Source: Defluviitaleaceae bacterium (GTDB taxonomy: Bacteria > Bacillota > Clostridia > Lachnospirales > WQUN01). Taken from it: a stretch of DNA of 37,212 nucleotides. The DNA is taken from contig WRLD01000030.1 in the NCBI GenBank assembly GCA_009777845.1, forward strand, positions 1 through 37,212, in the 5' to 3' direction. The position numbers and the translations under genes were made by a program. Under the pieces are notes generated by a model, which saw only the letters and a list, made by a program, of their open reading frames with translations, searched no databases and had not been told where the DNA came from. Shown one piece after another: positions 23,088 to 32,087 of the stretch. The number at the start of each line of letters is the position of its first letter. The first letter of the stretch is position 1.

Positions 23088-24692
23088 CTACTTACCAAAA
23101 TTGCTAAAATCAAAGTGTATGTCGGGTTCTGTGGGGGTATAGTTTGAGGGGGGATTGTCTGTGGGGGGATTGTCTGTGGCGGTATTATCTGTAGGCGTAT
23201 CGCCTGCAAAAGGCTCAAAAGATTGCCCACATCGCCCCTCCACGGCTTCGGTGTCCGTTTCTTCAATGGTTGTGGGAATATCTACCTCAAATGGGAATAC
23301 AGCCCCAACAGCGAGGCTTTGTGGCTCTATATGCCCTTGCTCCGTTGAGTAAATAGGAATATCCCCCATATCATTGTTACTGCTTGAAATAGCCGCATCG
23401 TCCGTAATACTACTCGCAATACCGCCCGCAACATCACCTATAAAATAAAAGCTCTGCACCTCATACAACTCATCATTCTTAACGATAAACCTACCCTTAA
23501 TATTCGGCAGATTACTCGCCGCATCACTACTTAGCATAATACGGCTTGGTTCCTTGTCCACAAAACGCCCGCATACCCTAAACGGCACATTATTCTTAAT
23601 CTGACCACTAACAATGGTACTATCTGGACGTTGTATGCCCATGATAAGATGTATGCCAGCCGCACGAGAAAGTCGAGTTAAGGTTTCAATGCTGTCATAT
23701 AAGGCATTAGATATTTCCTTATCCCTCGTTCTCAGCAATTCCGCAAGCTCGTCAATGAATATTAACTTACGCTGCAAGCATTCGCTGGAACCGCCCACCA
23801 CACGGTTGTAGTCCGAGATATTATCCACTTTCGCGCTCCTGAATTTATCCAATCGGCTATTGGTTTCCGCAACCATGTCATTAAGAACCCTCATCACCTC
23901 GGGATATTCATAATATATCTCAACACTATCCGCAAAATCCGAAAAAGACACGCCACGCTTGAAATCTATCAGCAAGACCTCATAATTCTTGGCTAGGGCT
24001 TGGTAGATAAGGCATTTTAATATATTGCTCTTGCCGCTCCCTGTTTCCCCCGCAATAAAGGCGTGGGGGTACTTTTCAAGATTCATTCCAACAATACCAA
24101 TATGGTCAATGCCGACAGCAAGCACATTGTTTATGCAAATATAGCCATCATTCCATTCCAAGTAATCGGGCAAAGGCTTAACCCCCACCATTACATAAAT
24201 CATTCTGTTATCCTCGGTGTTTTGCCTAATATCTGTAATTTTCTCGCCCAAAAACATTTCCAATTGTTCCTTTCGAGCAAACCAACTGTTTATGGGGATA
24301 AGTGTTTGAAAGGTAAGCATGGTGGTGTATTCGCTTATTTCTTCCTCTGCCACAAATTCGGGATAAATGTTACCCGAAGCATAAAAGCCCATAGTGTAGA
24401 AAATATCAAAGAAAAACTGCTGTTTCTTTCTCATGGGCGCGTGTTTCATATGCTCGTGTATGCCTAAAACTACGGCAACGCAGAAGATGACGAGTAGCAA
24501 CCAACCCGACCATTGCCCCATTCCCATCCATATAACAAGCATAACAAAGCCCAAGCCGGCGTATAAAAGGGCTACTTGTCGGCTTTTCATGGCGGCTCTT
24601 ACCGAGCCGACCCATAGCAATTTAAGCAGGTCAAGTAGGATTTTCCTTTGGAGAAAAGCGGCGAGCTTGTCATAATTCCCACCATATCTCAT
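23088..24692 (-). CDS. FtsK/SpoIIIE-family DNA translocase (conjugation type)
   Basis: The 534-residue protein has two N-terminal membrane segments (~45-85), a FtsK_SpoIIIE ATPase domain with Walker A GETGSGKSN (~215), LLIDFKRGVSF, and Walker B KLIFIDELAEL. A Thr/Pro-rich tail near 490-525 contains TDNxPTDN repeats. Size and context match the TcpA/Orf21-type coupling ATPases of Tn916-like elements rather than chromosomal SpoIIIE. The start ATG follows GGGAG. It precedes the tnpW-like/tnpX genes, with no relaxase nearby, so the element seems incomplete or mobilised in trans. Confidence 0.87.
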   Translation of the reverse strand: MRYGGNYDKLAAFLQRKILLDLLKLLWVGSVRAAMKSRQVALLYAGLGFVMLVIWMGMGQWSGWLLLVIFCVAVVLGIHEHMKHAPMRKKQQFFFDIFYTMGFYASGNIYPEFVAEEEISEYTTMLTFQTLIPINSWFARKEQLEMFLGEKITDIRQNTEDNRMIYVMVGVKPLPDYLEWNDGYICINNVLAVGIDHIGIVGMNLEKYPHAFIAGETGSGKSNILKCLIYQALAKNYEVLLIDFKRGVSFSDFADSVEIYYEYPEVMRVLNDMVAETNSRLDKFRSAKVDNISDYNRVVGGSSECLQRKLIFIDELAELLRTRDKEISNALYDSIETLTRLSRAAGIHLIMGIQRPDSTIVSGQIKNNVPFRVCGRFVDKEPSRIMLSSDAASNLPNIKGRFIVKNDELYEVQSFYFIGDVAGGIASSITDDAAISSSNNDMGDIPIYSTEQGHIEPQSLAVGAVFPFEVDIPTTIEETDTEAVEGRCGQSFEPFAGDTPTDNTATDNPPTDNPPSNYTPTEPDIHFDFSNFGK

Positions 24693-24703
24693 AACAGCAC
24701 TCC

Positions 24704-25027
24704 CTAGATAATAATGCTTGTTTCATATAAATGCTTAACAACTTCATATGTATTGTAATTTATTATCACCTTACGAACGGTTTTTCTCCGTCCCGTATCT
24801 TTCCACGGCATGGTGTAGTTGTTGTTGTCGTGGATTATGAAGTTTAGGGCTTTGTAAGCCTTGGTTTTAGCCGAAAAAGAAGCGTAACCGTATTGTTCAA
24901 GCATAGCCTTAAATTCCTCACGTTCGACAATGATTCTGCCGTTTTCTATCGGCTTGTTTTCCGTCAAGGTTTCAACTATGGCGATGTATTCTTTAATAAT
25001 TAAATCCAACAGCTTCATGTGCAACAT
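24704..25027 (-). CDS. Hypothetical protein of the second mobile module
   Basis: The ~107-residue protein (MKLLDLIIKEYIAIVETLTENKPI...) ends 11 bp before the FtsK-like gene on the same strand, so it is probably co-transcribed. A GGAGGT site lies close to ATG 25027; the TTG three bases later has better spacing. The pattern of short helices and KAYKALNFIIHDNNNY suggests a small winged-helix-like DNA-binding protein, but I do not recognise the family. Confidence 0.6.
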   Translation of the reverse strand: MLHMKLLDLIIKEYIAIVETLTENKPIENGRIIVEREEFKAMLEQYGYASFSAKTKAYKALNFIIHDNNNYTMPWKDTGRRKTVRKVIINYNTYEVVKHLYETSIII

Positions 25028-25108
25028 ACACCTCCTCGTATAATAGGTTTTGGCGAAGTCCTAAAAGGGACAAGCCAACCCACTATCCGCCGAATTAGGG
25101 ACAATTCG

Positions 25109-25918
25109 TTATATTTTCACCTTGCTTCTTAAATATATATTCGTAGTTCGCTTGTTCGTATGCCGTAGCTTTTCGCTCACTTCAGCCTTGTTTTTGCACT
25201 TTTTGTACTCAATTTTAGCAAAAGCACGGCGTAAGTCATGGCAGGTGAAGCCGAGGGCTGTTGCTTTGGATTGCAAATAGCCAGCGGAATAGAATAGCTT
25301 TTTGTCCAAAGGGACAACCCCTAGCTGTTCTTTTAATCTAACAACCTCTATATGTTCTTTTAATCTTTCGTACAGCTTGGGGTAATCGCTCGCCGTTATC
25401 GTAGCTGTTCCCACCTTGCCGCCCTTGCCAGTAAAGCTAAACTTTATGGAATTGTCAGACACGGTACAATCTCTTGCAGATAATCCCGCCAGTTCGGACA
25501 CCCGAAGCCCTGTTGCAATAATCGCTTGAAAGCTAAGTTTTAATTTCATGTTTCTAAGGCTTTTAATCTTCTTGTTAATATCCGCAAACGCCACAGGCTT
25601 TAGCTTTTTGTATTTCTTCTTGGTCGCACGCTCCAATTCGCTGATACAAGCAAGCGTGTCTGTGGACAGCTTAATGCCCTGCCATTCGCAGAAGTGCAAA
25701 AAGGCGTTCTTGCTTTGTGAAAAATAATTCTTGTACTTTATTTCGCCTAGCTTATCCAAAACATTGCCCACTTCAAGCCGACTAACTGTATTCGTGACGG
25801 GCTGGTCGGCAAGGAGCGAAGCAAGGCGGACGCGGTATTTGTCTGCCGTTTCGGGACGGAGAGATTTCAAGAGATACCTCCTGTAATCCCGAAGCAAGTC
25901 TTGCAACATCACCATCAA
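25109..25918 (-). CDS. Tyrosine recombinase
   Basis: The 269-residue protein has an N-terminal SAM-like core-binding domain (residues ~1-85) and a catalytic domain. Visible catalytic residues are Arg in ATGLRVSELAG, Lys in FTGKGGKV, His/Arg in CHDLRRAFA, His in LRHTNKRTT and the Tyr nucleophile in NIYLRSK. All are present, so it is probably active. XerC/D-like and transposon integrases share this layout. It is the outermost gene of the second mobile module, with the FtsK-like operon downstream on the same strand. Confidence 0.88.
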   Translation of the reverse strand: MMVMLQDLLRDYRRYLLKSLRPETADKYRVRLASLLADQPVTNTVSRLEVGNVLDKLGEIKYKNYFSQSKNAFLHFCEWQGIKLSTDTLACISELERATKKKYKKLKPVAFADINKKIKSLRNMKLKLSFQAIIATGLRVSELAGLSARDCTVSDNSIKFSFTGKGGKVGTATITASDYPKLYERLKEHIEVVRLKEQLGVVPLDKKLFYSAGYLQSKATALGFTCHDLRRAFAKIEYKKCKNKAEVSEKLRHTNKRTTNIYLRSKVKI

Positions 25919-26021
25919 CTACATCACAACCTTGGCATAATATATAAATAATATAACTGTCCTTGTTTTTGACTACAGTTACAGCATAGTTACAGTTGGT
26001 TGTAGGCGGTAAACTGTTATA

Positions 26022-28001
26022 CTAATCAACGCCATAAAACACAATAATAATCTGCCGCGTACTCCCTATCCATGCTATTTCACAGCCGACATTCTCCGAA
26101 ACAAAACGCAGCGGTAGCATTGTACGCCCATTTATTGTGTCGGGGGCAATATCCATTTCCCTGTCCGCACCATCAAGGCGTAACAATCTGCTGCCAATCC
26201 ACATCTCCAAGCTACGCTCAAAAACATTGAGTGTCACCTTGGAATCAGCCGAATCCCAACCAACATCACCGCCCATTGTTTCTATTATTGTGCGGATTGG
26301 CGTAAGCGTTCGTCCGTCAATTATAATCGGCGTTGTTCCGCGGCCAGGGTCTATTTCCATTTCCTCATCGTTGACAAGCATAGTGGGAACATCTACCGTC
26401 ATAAGTATGAAACGTCTTGTGCCGTCATCGGGAGAAGCCTCAAATTTTATTATATCGCCTGTCATTACCGACAATTCCTTGCTCGGTAGCCCAAGTTTTT
26501 CTGGGATAATGGTGGTGGTTTCTCTGTCAAGCTCCGCCTCGGCTTCCACAGTGCGAATTGTGTAATAATACTGTGTTTCGGGTTCGGCATTTACGTCTAC
26601 ATATTGCCCCGCAAATGCTCCGTCCTTGGGTAAAATCGGGAAATCCGTAATTGATATTCCCTCAATCCCTGGAACGCTTGAACGGTAAATCCTGTAGCCA
26701 AGTGTGTTGTCATTGGGTGTCCAGTCAAATTTTACGCCAACCTCGGTAACTGTTGCATTAAGGATTATATCATTGGAAAGCCCTCGTTCGGGGTTGTTGC
26801 CGTTTTCGTGCGGTGGTGTTGGTTCGGGCGTTGGGGGCGGTGTTGGCACGGGTGTTTGAGTTGGCTCGGGTGTTGTAGTCGGTGTCGGTGCAGGTAATTG
26901 AGTTGGCTCGGGTGTTGATGTAGGTGTCGGCTCTGGCGTTGATATAGGTGTAGGTTCGGGGGTTGCCGTTGGTGTGGGAGTAGGTTCTGGTGTTGTAGCA
27001 GGAGTAGGTTCGGGTGTGTTGTTGACAGGGTTAAATACGCCTGTACCGCTATTTACCGTATTACTTGCCCATACTGCCCTGCCGCCGCTGTCATATGCAA
27101 CAAGATTTCCGTCATCCTGCATCGAAAGTGTATGAGCGTTATGAATATTGGGACTCCATACCGCTCTTGGCTCATTATTGTATATAACCAAGTTTCCATC
27201 ATTCTGCAAGGCAAGAAATGTACCGCCGCTACCGTCTGTGCTTGTGGAAAACAGGGCTTGTTGGGTATTATAGACAACGAAGTTTCCATCGCCTTGCATT
27301 ACCGCCACGAATTTACGATTATCGCTTAACAGACATTCCCATTGATTGATGTTCTGTCCTCGGGTGATTTGTGAGCCGATTACTCTTTCGTTGAGGGATT
27401 TATCTATGGGGGTTGAGGATTGCCGCTCTATTTCATCATAATTATTTGCACGAACAATGTATGATGGTGCGGTTGTTGCAAGGCTTGCACCATGCGAAAC
27501 CTTATTTGGTGCTTCAAAATTTGATTCGAAGAATTTCCCATTGCCGAGATACATTGCCATATGAGCGTTATTCCAAACGTATATATCTCCAGGTCGCGCC
27601 TGTGCTTGCGAAACTAGAGATGCACCTGAAGGTGCGCGTCCGTTATATGCTAAGGTATCATATGGTGTGCCAAAAACATAATAAAAAGCATACATTGAGA
27701 ATGCTACGCATGTCCAACTTTCAGGCATACCCATGCGGTTGGGATACCCTAACCCTTGCATTGCACCAGTTAGCGAACAATTATCACACACATTAAATCT
27801 ACCATGACTGCAAGCACTTTTATTCTTTGAAAAATACGAGCCGTTTGGGAATATCTGCCGCAATGCCTCAATCCTCTGTTCAACATTGCCTGTTGGCGAA
27901 GCGGGCATTGCTATCAATTTTGTTGGCGTAATCGTTATAACCGACAATGCCATTGTAATCGTAAGAAGTAATGAAAAAGCCCTCTGCATAAATGTTTTCA
28001 T
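26022..28001 (-). CDS. Secreted multidomain protein: amidase-like, bulb-lectin, Pro/Thr linker, stalk domain
   Basis: From the ATG at 27999-28001 (after GGAGGA) the 659-residue protein has a signal peptide ending near AMPASP. A CHAP/NlpC-like cysteine amidase region follows ([15 protein letters not shown] with a candidate catalytic Cys, then [20 protein letters not shown]). Next come a bulb-type lectin domain with three [13 protein letters not shown] repeats (~205-310), a long PEPTPT-rich linker (~330-410), a fibronectin-like domain, and a C-terminal copper-amine-oxidase-N-like stalk domain ([18 protein letters not shown]... [16 protein letters not shown]). It is likely a cell-surface protein acting on or binding glycans. 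It is 31 bp downstream of a gene sharing the stalk domain. Confidence 0.82.
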   Translation of the reverse strand: MKTFMQRAFSLLLTITMALSVITITPTKLIAMPASPTGNVEQRIEALRQIFPNGSYFSKNKSACSHGRFNVCDNCSLTGAMQGLGYPNRMGMPESWTCVAFSMYAFYYVFGTPYDTLAYNGRAPSGASLVSQAQARPGDIYVWNNAHMAMYLGNGKFFESNFEAPNKVSHGASLATTAPSYIVRANNYDEIERQSSTPIDKSLNERVIGSQITRGQNINQWECLLSDNRKFVAVMQGDGNFVVYNTQQALFSTSTDGSGGTFLALQNDGNLVIYNNEPRAVWSPNIHNAHTLSMQDDGNLVAYDSGGRAVWASNTVNSGTGVFNPVNNTPEPTPATTPEPTPTPTATPEPTPISTPEPTPTSTPEPTQLPAPTPTTTPEPTQTPVPTPPPTPEPTPPHENGNNPERGLSNDIILNATVTEVGVKFDWTPNDNTLGYRIYRSSVPGIEGISITDFPILPKDGAFAGQYVDVNAEPETQYYYTIRTVEAEAELDRETTTIIPEKLGLPSKELSVMTGDIIKFEASPDDGTRRFILMTVDVPTMLVNDEEMEIDPGRGTTPIIIDGRTLTPIRTIIETMGGDVGWDSADSKVTLNVFERSLEMWIGSRLLRLDGADREMDIAPDTINGRTMLPLRFVSENVGCEIAWIGSTRQIIIVFYGVD

Positions 28002-28032
28002 AAAACTAATTCCTCCACATTCTATTTTTTTA

Positions 28033-29991
28033 TTAAATCCAATAAACAACAATAACCTGCCGCGTAGAACCCACCCACGCTATCTCACAGCCGATATTCT
28101 CAGCGACAAACCGAATAGGCATCATCGTCCTTTCGTTTATAATCTGCGGAGGCACATCAAGCTCCTTTTCTGCCCCTCCGACAGTAAAGCTGCTGTTTCC
28201 CAACTGCATTTCAACATTATGCCCGCCGCAGAATAGGCTCACTTTCGATTCTGCGGGATTCCAGTCTACCGAACCGTTCATGGCTTCAATGACGGCGCGT
28301 ATCGGCATAAGTGTGCGGCCGTCTATAATCTGCGGCGTTGTTCCTCTGCCAGGGTCAATCTCCGTTTCCTCGCCGTTTACTGACATAATCGGGCTGTCAA
28401 TTGTCATCATAATGAAGCCTTTTTCGCCGTCACGCTCCGCGCCGCGAATTTCGCCCGTTGTGATTTCTGCCGTGCCAATAAGCTCATCTTCAATGGGCTC
28501 ATCGTCACCTTGCCACGGCATCATTTTCACAATTTCATAAATATATCGTGTATGCGAATTTACATTTACGTCCACAAATTCGGTAGGTGTACTGCCATGC
28601 TTGCGGATAAATTCCCATTCGTCCTCTGTTTCCGAGCGGTATATAAAATAGCCGATAGCATCGTCCTCGGCCGTCCATTTGATTAACACACCAACCTCTA
28701 CGTCTTGGGCTGTCGGTTGTGCGGTGAAATTGGAAACAGAGGGATTTGATACAGTAGGTTGTGGCACAGACAGTACCTTGAAAACAGGATAGCCGCCCTC
28801 TTTTGGCATTTCCCACACATTTTCAAAATCCCACCCCAATGCTACATAGGTATCCTTGGACATTGCTTCGCCCAATGTTAGTAAATTTCCGCCGCCATCT
28901 CCCTCCGTTATTCGCGCCATTAAAACAACGCTGTTGCTAACGTGTGGTGCTTGGTTGTCATAACCGCTATAACCGCCAACAATGCCGCCCGCTCTAACAC
29001 CTAATCGATGCTGACCTGCCTCCGACAAAACTTCCTTAGCCGTTACATCACCCGCATTGTAACTATTAGAAATATCCGCCCTTGACCCAACGCCGATAAT
29101 TCCCCCTGCGCCTACATCAGGCATACCTTGACCACTGCTAATGCTGCGTAGCGAGGACGACAATGCCGTAACTGTGCCTAAATTGTAGCAATCAGACAAA
29201 GAAGCCCTCCCGCCCGAACCGCCGCTTAAAGAGCCGACAATGCCGCCTGCACCTGAACGCTCTGAAACTGATTCTGCGTGAATATTTCCGCTATTGTAGC
29301 AATTACTAATAGTAAAATTTGTGCTAGAGCTTGAAGCCCCGGATATTCCGCCAACAAATACACCTGCTGTCGAGCTTGCAAAAATATCCGCATTGTTGTA
29401 GCTGTGTTCAATGCTTGCGGCAGTTGTTCCACCTGCTATACCGCCTACATTTGTAATTCGTGTACTGTCGGCGTTAGTAACACGAATAGTACCCATAAAA
29501 TACGTGTTGATGATTGATGTCCGTGTGGAATCGGTGGCGCCAACAATGCCCCCGACCCTAAGTGAACCCGACTCATTACTTATTGATATTTCTCCGTTTT
29601 CAATCCCAACATTTTTTATTGTTGTTGACCTAACGAATCCAAACAAGCCCACAGAACCACTGGCGGCGTGGATAGACATATTTTTTACTGCATACCCTTG
29701 ACCGTCAAATAATCCCGAAAAGGGCGTGCTTTCATCTCCAATCGGAATCCATTCTTTGCCTATAAGGTCAATATCTGCCGTCAAGTGATATGCTCCTGTA
29801 AGGTTATTGCGAATAGCCTCTAGCTCCGCACGATTGCTTACAGGGATTGAATCCGCCGTAGGCGGCTCAATAGGCGCAAGGAATTTGCCGCCGCTGTTGT
29901 CTGCGGATTCTATGGCTGTTACGCTACTGACCAACACAATCAGCAGGAACATCACCACCAAAATCGCTGTGAAAATACGTGTCTTTCTCAT
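28033..29991 (-). CDS. Secreted GLUG-repeat protein with stalk domain
   Basis: The 652-residue protein has a signal peptide (residues 1-27) and a region beginning [25 protein letters not shown]-type repeats with VGGIVG and GGIAGG follow (~60-360), in which strings such as [10 protein letters not shown] recur. Then come a fibronectin-like part (~400-500) and a C-terminal stalk domain ([18 protein letters not shown]... [18 protein letters not shown]). GLUG/stalk proteins are exposed or wall-associated in Clostridia; the function is adhesion-like by inference. It is first in a two-gene minus-strand operon whose leader region contains recombinase-type inverted sites. The ATG follows AAAGGGG. Confidence 0.85.
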   Translation of the reverse strand: MRKTRIFTAILVVMFLLIVLVSSVTAIESADNSGGKFLAPIEPPTADSIPVSNRAELEAIRNNLTGAYHLTADIDLIGKEWIPIGDESTPFSGLFDGQGYAVKNMSIHAASGSVGLFGFVRSTTIKNVGIENGEISISNESGSLRVGGIVGATDSTRTSIINTYFMGTIRVTNADSTRITNVGGIAGGTTAASIEHSYNNADIFASSTAGVFVGGISGASSSSTNFTISNCYNSGNIHAESVSERSGAGGIVGSLSGGSGGRASLSDCYNLGTVTALSSSLRSISSGQGMPDVGAGGIIGVGSRADISNSYNAGDVTAKEVLSEAGQHRLGVRAGGIVGGYSGYDNQAPHVSNSVVLMARITEGDGGGNLLTLGEAMSKDTYVALGWDFENVWEMPKEGGYPVFKVLSVPQPTVSNPSVSNFTAQPTAQDVEVGVLIKWTAEDDAIGYFIYRSETEDEWEFIRKHGSTPTEFVDVNVNSHTRYIYEIVKMMPWQGDDEPIEDELIGTAEITTGEIRGAERDGEKGFIMMTIDSPIMSVNGEETEIDPGRGTTPQIIDGRTLMPIRAVIEAMNGSVDWNPAESKVSLFCGGHNVEMQLGNSSFTVGGAEKELDVPPQIINERTMMPIRFVAENIGCEIAWVGSTRQVIVVYWI

Positions 29992-30039
29992 AAAAGACCC
30001 CTTTCTGAGGATTGAAATAAAATCTATAAAACCAAAACA

Positions 30040-30214
30040 CGGAGTGCCACAATCTCAATGTGGCACTCCGCGCTTTATTGATTGATATTAAAGGGAAAAC
30101 CAAAGAAATAACAGTCCCGATTTTTTGAATGGTAAAATGGGAGCAGGGGCGAAACACTTGTTCTACAAGGAAAAACAAAGCCCATGTGCCACATTGAGAT
30201 TGTGGAACATGGGC
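30040..30214. other. Candidate invertible segment with tyrosine-recombinase sites
   Basis: Site 1 core (30044-30066) is GTGCCACA-ATCTCAA-TGTGGCAC. Site 2 core (30186-30208) is the same sequence in opposite orientation with one changed base. Each has 8-base inverted arms around a 7-base asymmetric spacer, the standard format of tyrosine recombinase sites; the spacers match exactly when inverted. The outer stems extend with different sequences (CGGA/TCCG and GCCCAT/ATGGGC). The ~120-bp segment separates the secreted-protein operon from a divergent small tyrosine recombinase gene. Inside are an extended -10 candidate (TGG-TAAAAT, 30130-30138) pointing right and a weak TTTACC/TGTTAT pair pointing left. 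Confidence 0.65.
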
Positions 30215-30237
30215 GTAAATATTGAAGGGAGATTACA

Positions 30238-30822
30238 ATGAAAACTACCGAACCTATTCGAAACAAGAAGCAAATCCGCAAGCTGGTGGAGTATTACTTG
30301 GAACAAGGGCAGATTCGCAATTATGTGCTAATCGTCATGGCGTTATACACCGCCCTACGAATTAGCGATATTTTATCCATAGGCTGGAACGATGTCTATG
30401 ATTTCACCAATGGTCGTGTACGCCAAACCCTTACCCTTACCGAGAAAAAGACTGGCAAGGTAAAAACCATCGCGCTTCACGAGGGCATAATATCTGCGTT
30501 GGAGATGTATTCCCATGCCGCGAGGTCGGGTAAATTTCTCTTTGAAAACCCGCGTACAGGGAAAGCTATCAGCCGCACACATGCCTATCGAATTATCCGT
30601 ACCGCCGCCGAAGCTGTGGCTATTCCGCACCCTGTATCGGGTCATTCCTTACGCAAGACCTTTGGCTATCATACACTAAACGATAGCAACGCCCCCGAGA
30701 AAACGATTATGTTGTTAATGAAAATATACAACCATAGCTCGTATGAAATTACTTACCGCTATCTCGGCTTTACTCAGGACGATATAAATGCTGTATATCG
30801 TAGTGCAAGGCTGACGGCTTAA
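30238..30822 (+). CDS. Small tyrosine recombinase (FimB-like size)
   Basis: The 194-residue protein is a catalytic domain without the N-terminal core-binding domain. Catalytic residues visible are Arg in YTALRISDILS, Lys in TEKKTGKV, His/Arg in GHSLRKTFGYH, His in IYNHSSYEI and Tyr in TYRYLGFT. This matches the short integrases common in Firmicutes and is the size of the fimbrial phase-switch recombinases FimB/FimE. It begins 24 bp beyond an inverted site of the candidate switch, so its own promoter must lie in or beyond the switch. The ATG follows GGGAG. Confidence 0.9.
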   Translation: MKTTEPIRNKKQIRKLVEYYLEQGQIRNYVLIVMALYTALRISDILSIGWNDVYDFTNGRVRQTLTLTEKKTGKVKTIALHEGIISALEMYSHAARSGKFLFENPRTGKAISRTHAYRIIRTAAEAVAIPHPVSGHSLRKTFGYHTLNDSNAPEKTIMLLMKIYNHSSYEITYRYLGFTQDDINAVYRSARLTA

Positions 30823-30858
30823 ATTCGATTATGGTTTTTGGCGGCTGTGTAATAACTG

Positions 30859-31980
30859 CTATACCAGCGAGGACAAAAATCTTCTAGTGTCCACTTGCTT
30901 TTGCCCTGTTAGGGTAGCAATCATTTCTTCTTCCATTCGCCGTATCATGTTTTCGGCTACTTTTTTGCGAGCGGTTGTTGTATCTTCGTTGATAGTGTTA
31001 AAAGCCATTCCTGCACTGCTCATAGTACCAGTTGGAGCGGGGTTTAAAGCTACGCCTGCTATGGTTATGGGAAGATTTCCCTTTACAGCGTTTACCAACT
31101 CGTCAAAATCTACGGTGGCATCAAACACCCTAGAATAAAAATCCGTTAGCCAGCGTTCTCGTTCTTCAGAGGTTCTTAATTTTTGTTGCGCCTTATCATT
31201 AACTTGACCTCTAATAAAGTCACCTATATTTACATCTAATAACCCTAGATTTTTTAATTCCTCTGCCATAAGCAGGGCATCTCTGTATGTCATTGGCTCG
31301 GAATACTTAGCCCTTACAGCGGCACGGATTTTATCGTCAGACATTCCCGTAAAGCCGTTTGCATCTTTTATTGTTTTGGCGAGATTGTCTGAATCAATTC
31401 CATGCCGTACAAGCGTTTCATAGAATAAGCTACTTGCTGCCCATTGGGTACTCTTTAAGTAGTCAAAGCCTCCCTTAAAATAATCACACCCTGTAGCCCT
31501 GTTTACCACTGCGGCATCCAAGAAGTCATTACCTAAGTAAGCAGAAAAGATAGCGTCAAACATTTTGTATTTATCCGCATCAGACAGCCCAGACGTGTCA
31601 AGGCTTCCTGTGAGCTGGTACACATATGACATTATGGTATTAAGCTCATCTAGGGATAGATTAAACACGCTTGCAGGAAAAGTTGGCGGCGGTATATTGA
31701 CCTTTGTAAAAAGCTCATCTAACAGTTTACTGCCGTTATCAGTGTAAATACTCTCCACGTCTAATTTCTGAGCCATTTTCTGATGTACGGCAGAGCCAGA
31801 GTTAGCTTTAAGTACCGCATTTTCTAAATCAAAATCAGTCGTGGTATGGGCTATACGCAATTCTTCCTCTATTTCGTCCTTTTCTGTTTCTTCCTGTGAC
31901 GAAAAATCGGGCGTAGGTGTGTTTAATACATCATAATTTGTGATGTATGGGCTTTCTAAGCCAATAGAATTTATGTTCAT
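30859..31980 (-). CDS. Uncharacterised protein in the surface-protein island
   Basis: The 373-residue protein starts MNINSIGLESPYITNYD at the ATG at 31978-31980, five bases after GGAGG. It has no signal peptide, an acidic N-terminal stretch (EETEKDEIEEEL), and a predicted helical body with FDAIFSAYLGNDFLDAAVVN and RAKYSEPMTYRDALLMAEEL. A C-terminal TARKKVAENMIRRMEEEMIATL helix follows. I do not recognise a family. It has its own good promoter at 32007-32035 and is convergent with the small tyrosine recombinase gene. Confidence 0.75.
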   Translation of the reverse strand: MNINSIGLESPYITNYDVLNTPTPDFSSQEETEKDEIEEELRIAHTTTDFDLENAVLKANSGSAVHQKMAQKLDVESIYTDNGSKLLDELFTKVNIPPPTFPASVFNLSLDELNTIMSYVYQLTGSLDTSGLSDADKYKMFDAIFSAYLGNDFLDAAVVNRATGCDYFKGGFDYLKSTQWAASSLFYETLVRHGIDSDNLAKTIKDANGFTGMSDDKIRAAVRAKYSEPMTYRDALLMAEELKNLGLLDVNIGDFIRGQVNDKAQQKLRTSEERERWLTDFYSRVFDATVDFDELVNAVKGNLPITIAGVALNPAPTGTMSSAGMAFNTINEDTTTARKKVAENMIRRMEEEMIATLTGQKQVDTRRFLSSLV

Positions 31981-32006
31981 GGCTACCTCCAAGATTTAGT
32001 TTTTTT

Positions 32007-32035
32007 ATTATAGGATAAATAATTGACATAATCAA
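32007..32035 (-). promoter_or_regulatory. Sigma-A promoter of the 30859-31980 gene
   Basis: On the minus strand, TTGATT (32030-32035), a 17-base spacer and TATAAT (32007-32012) precede the gene by ~27 bases. Confidence 0.75.
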
Positions 32036-32038
32036 GTT

Positions 32039-32075
32039 TTTGTGGCACGAATTTTTGACAAACTCGTGCCACAAA
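32039..32075 (-). terminator. Hairpin downstream of the 32088-34007 gene
   Basis: A 12-bp perfect stem (TTTGTGGCACGA with TCGTGCCACAAA) surrounds a 13-base loop. It sits 12 bp beyond the stop codon of the upstream gene, but no proper T-tract follows on either strand. It may be a weak terminator or a 3' RNA-protecting hairpin. Confidence 0.5.
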
Positions 32076-32087
32076 TTCGGGCGGACG

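Noticed and set aside
25919..26021. Attachment site for the 25109-25918 tyrosine recombinase
   Set aside because: Two AGTTACAG direct repeats are present but short, and no matching sequence was found at another plausible element end.
32039..32075. Third copy of the GTGCCACA recombinase site
   Set aside because: The 8-base arms occur but in the opposite order (TGTGGCAC first), with a 13-base centre unrelated to ATCTCAA; it is more likely a transcript-end hairpin.
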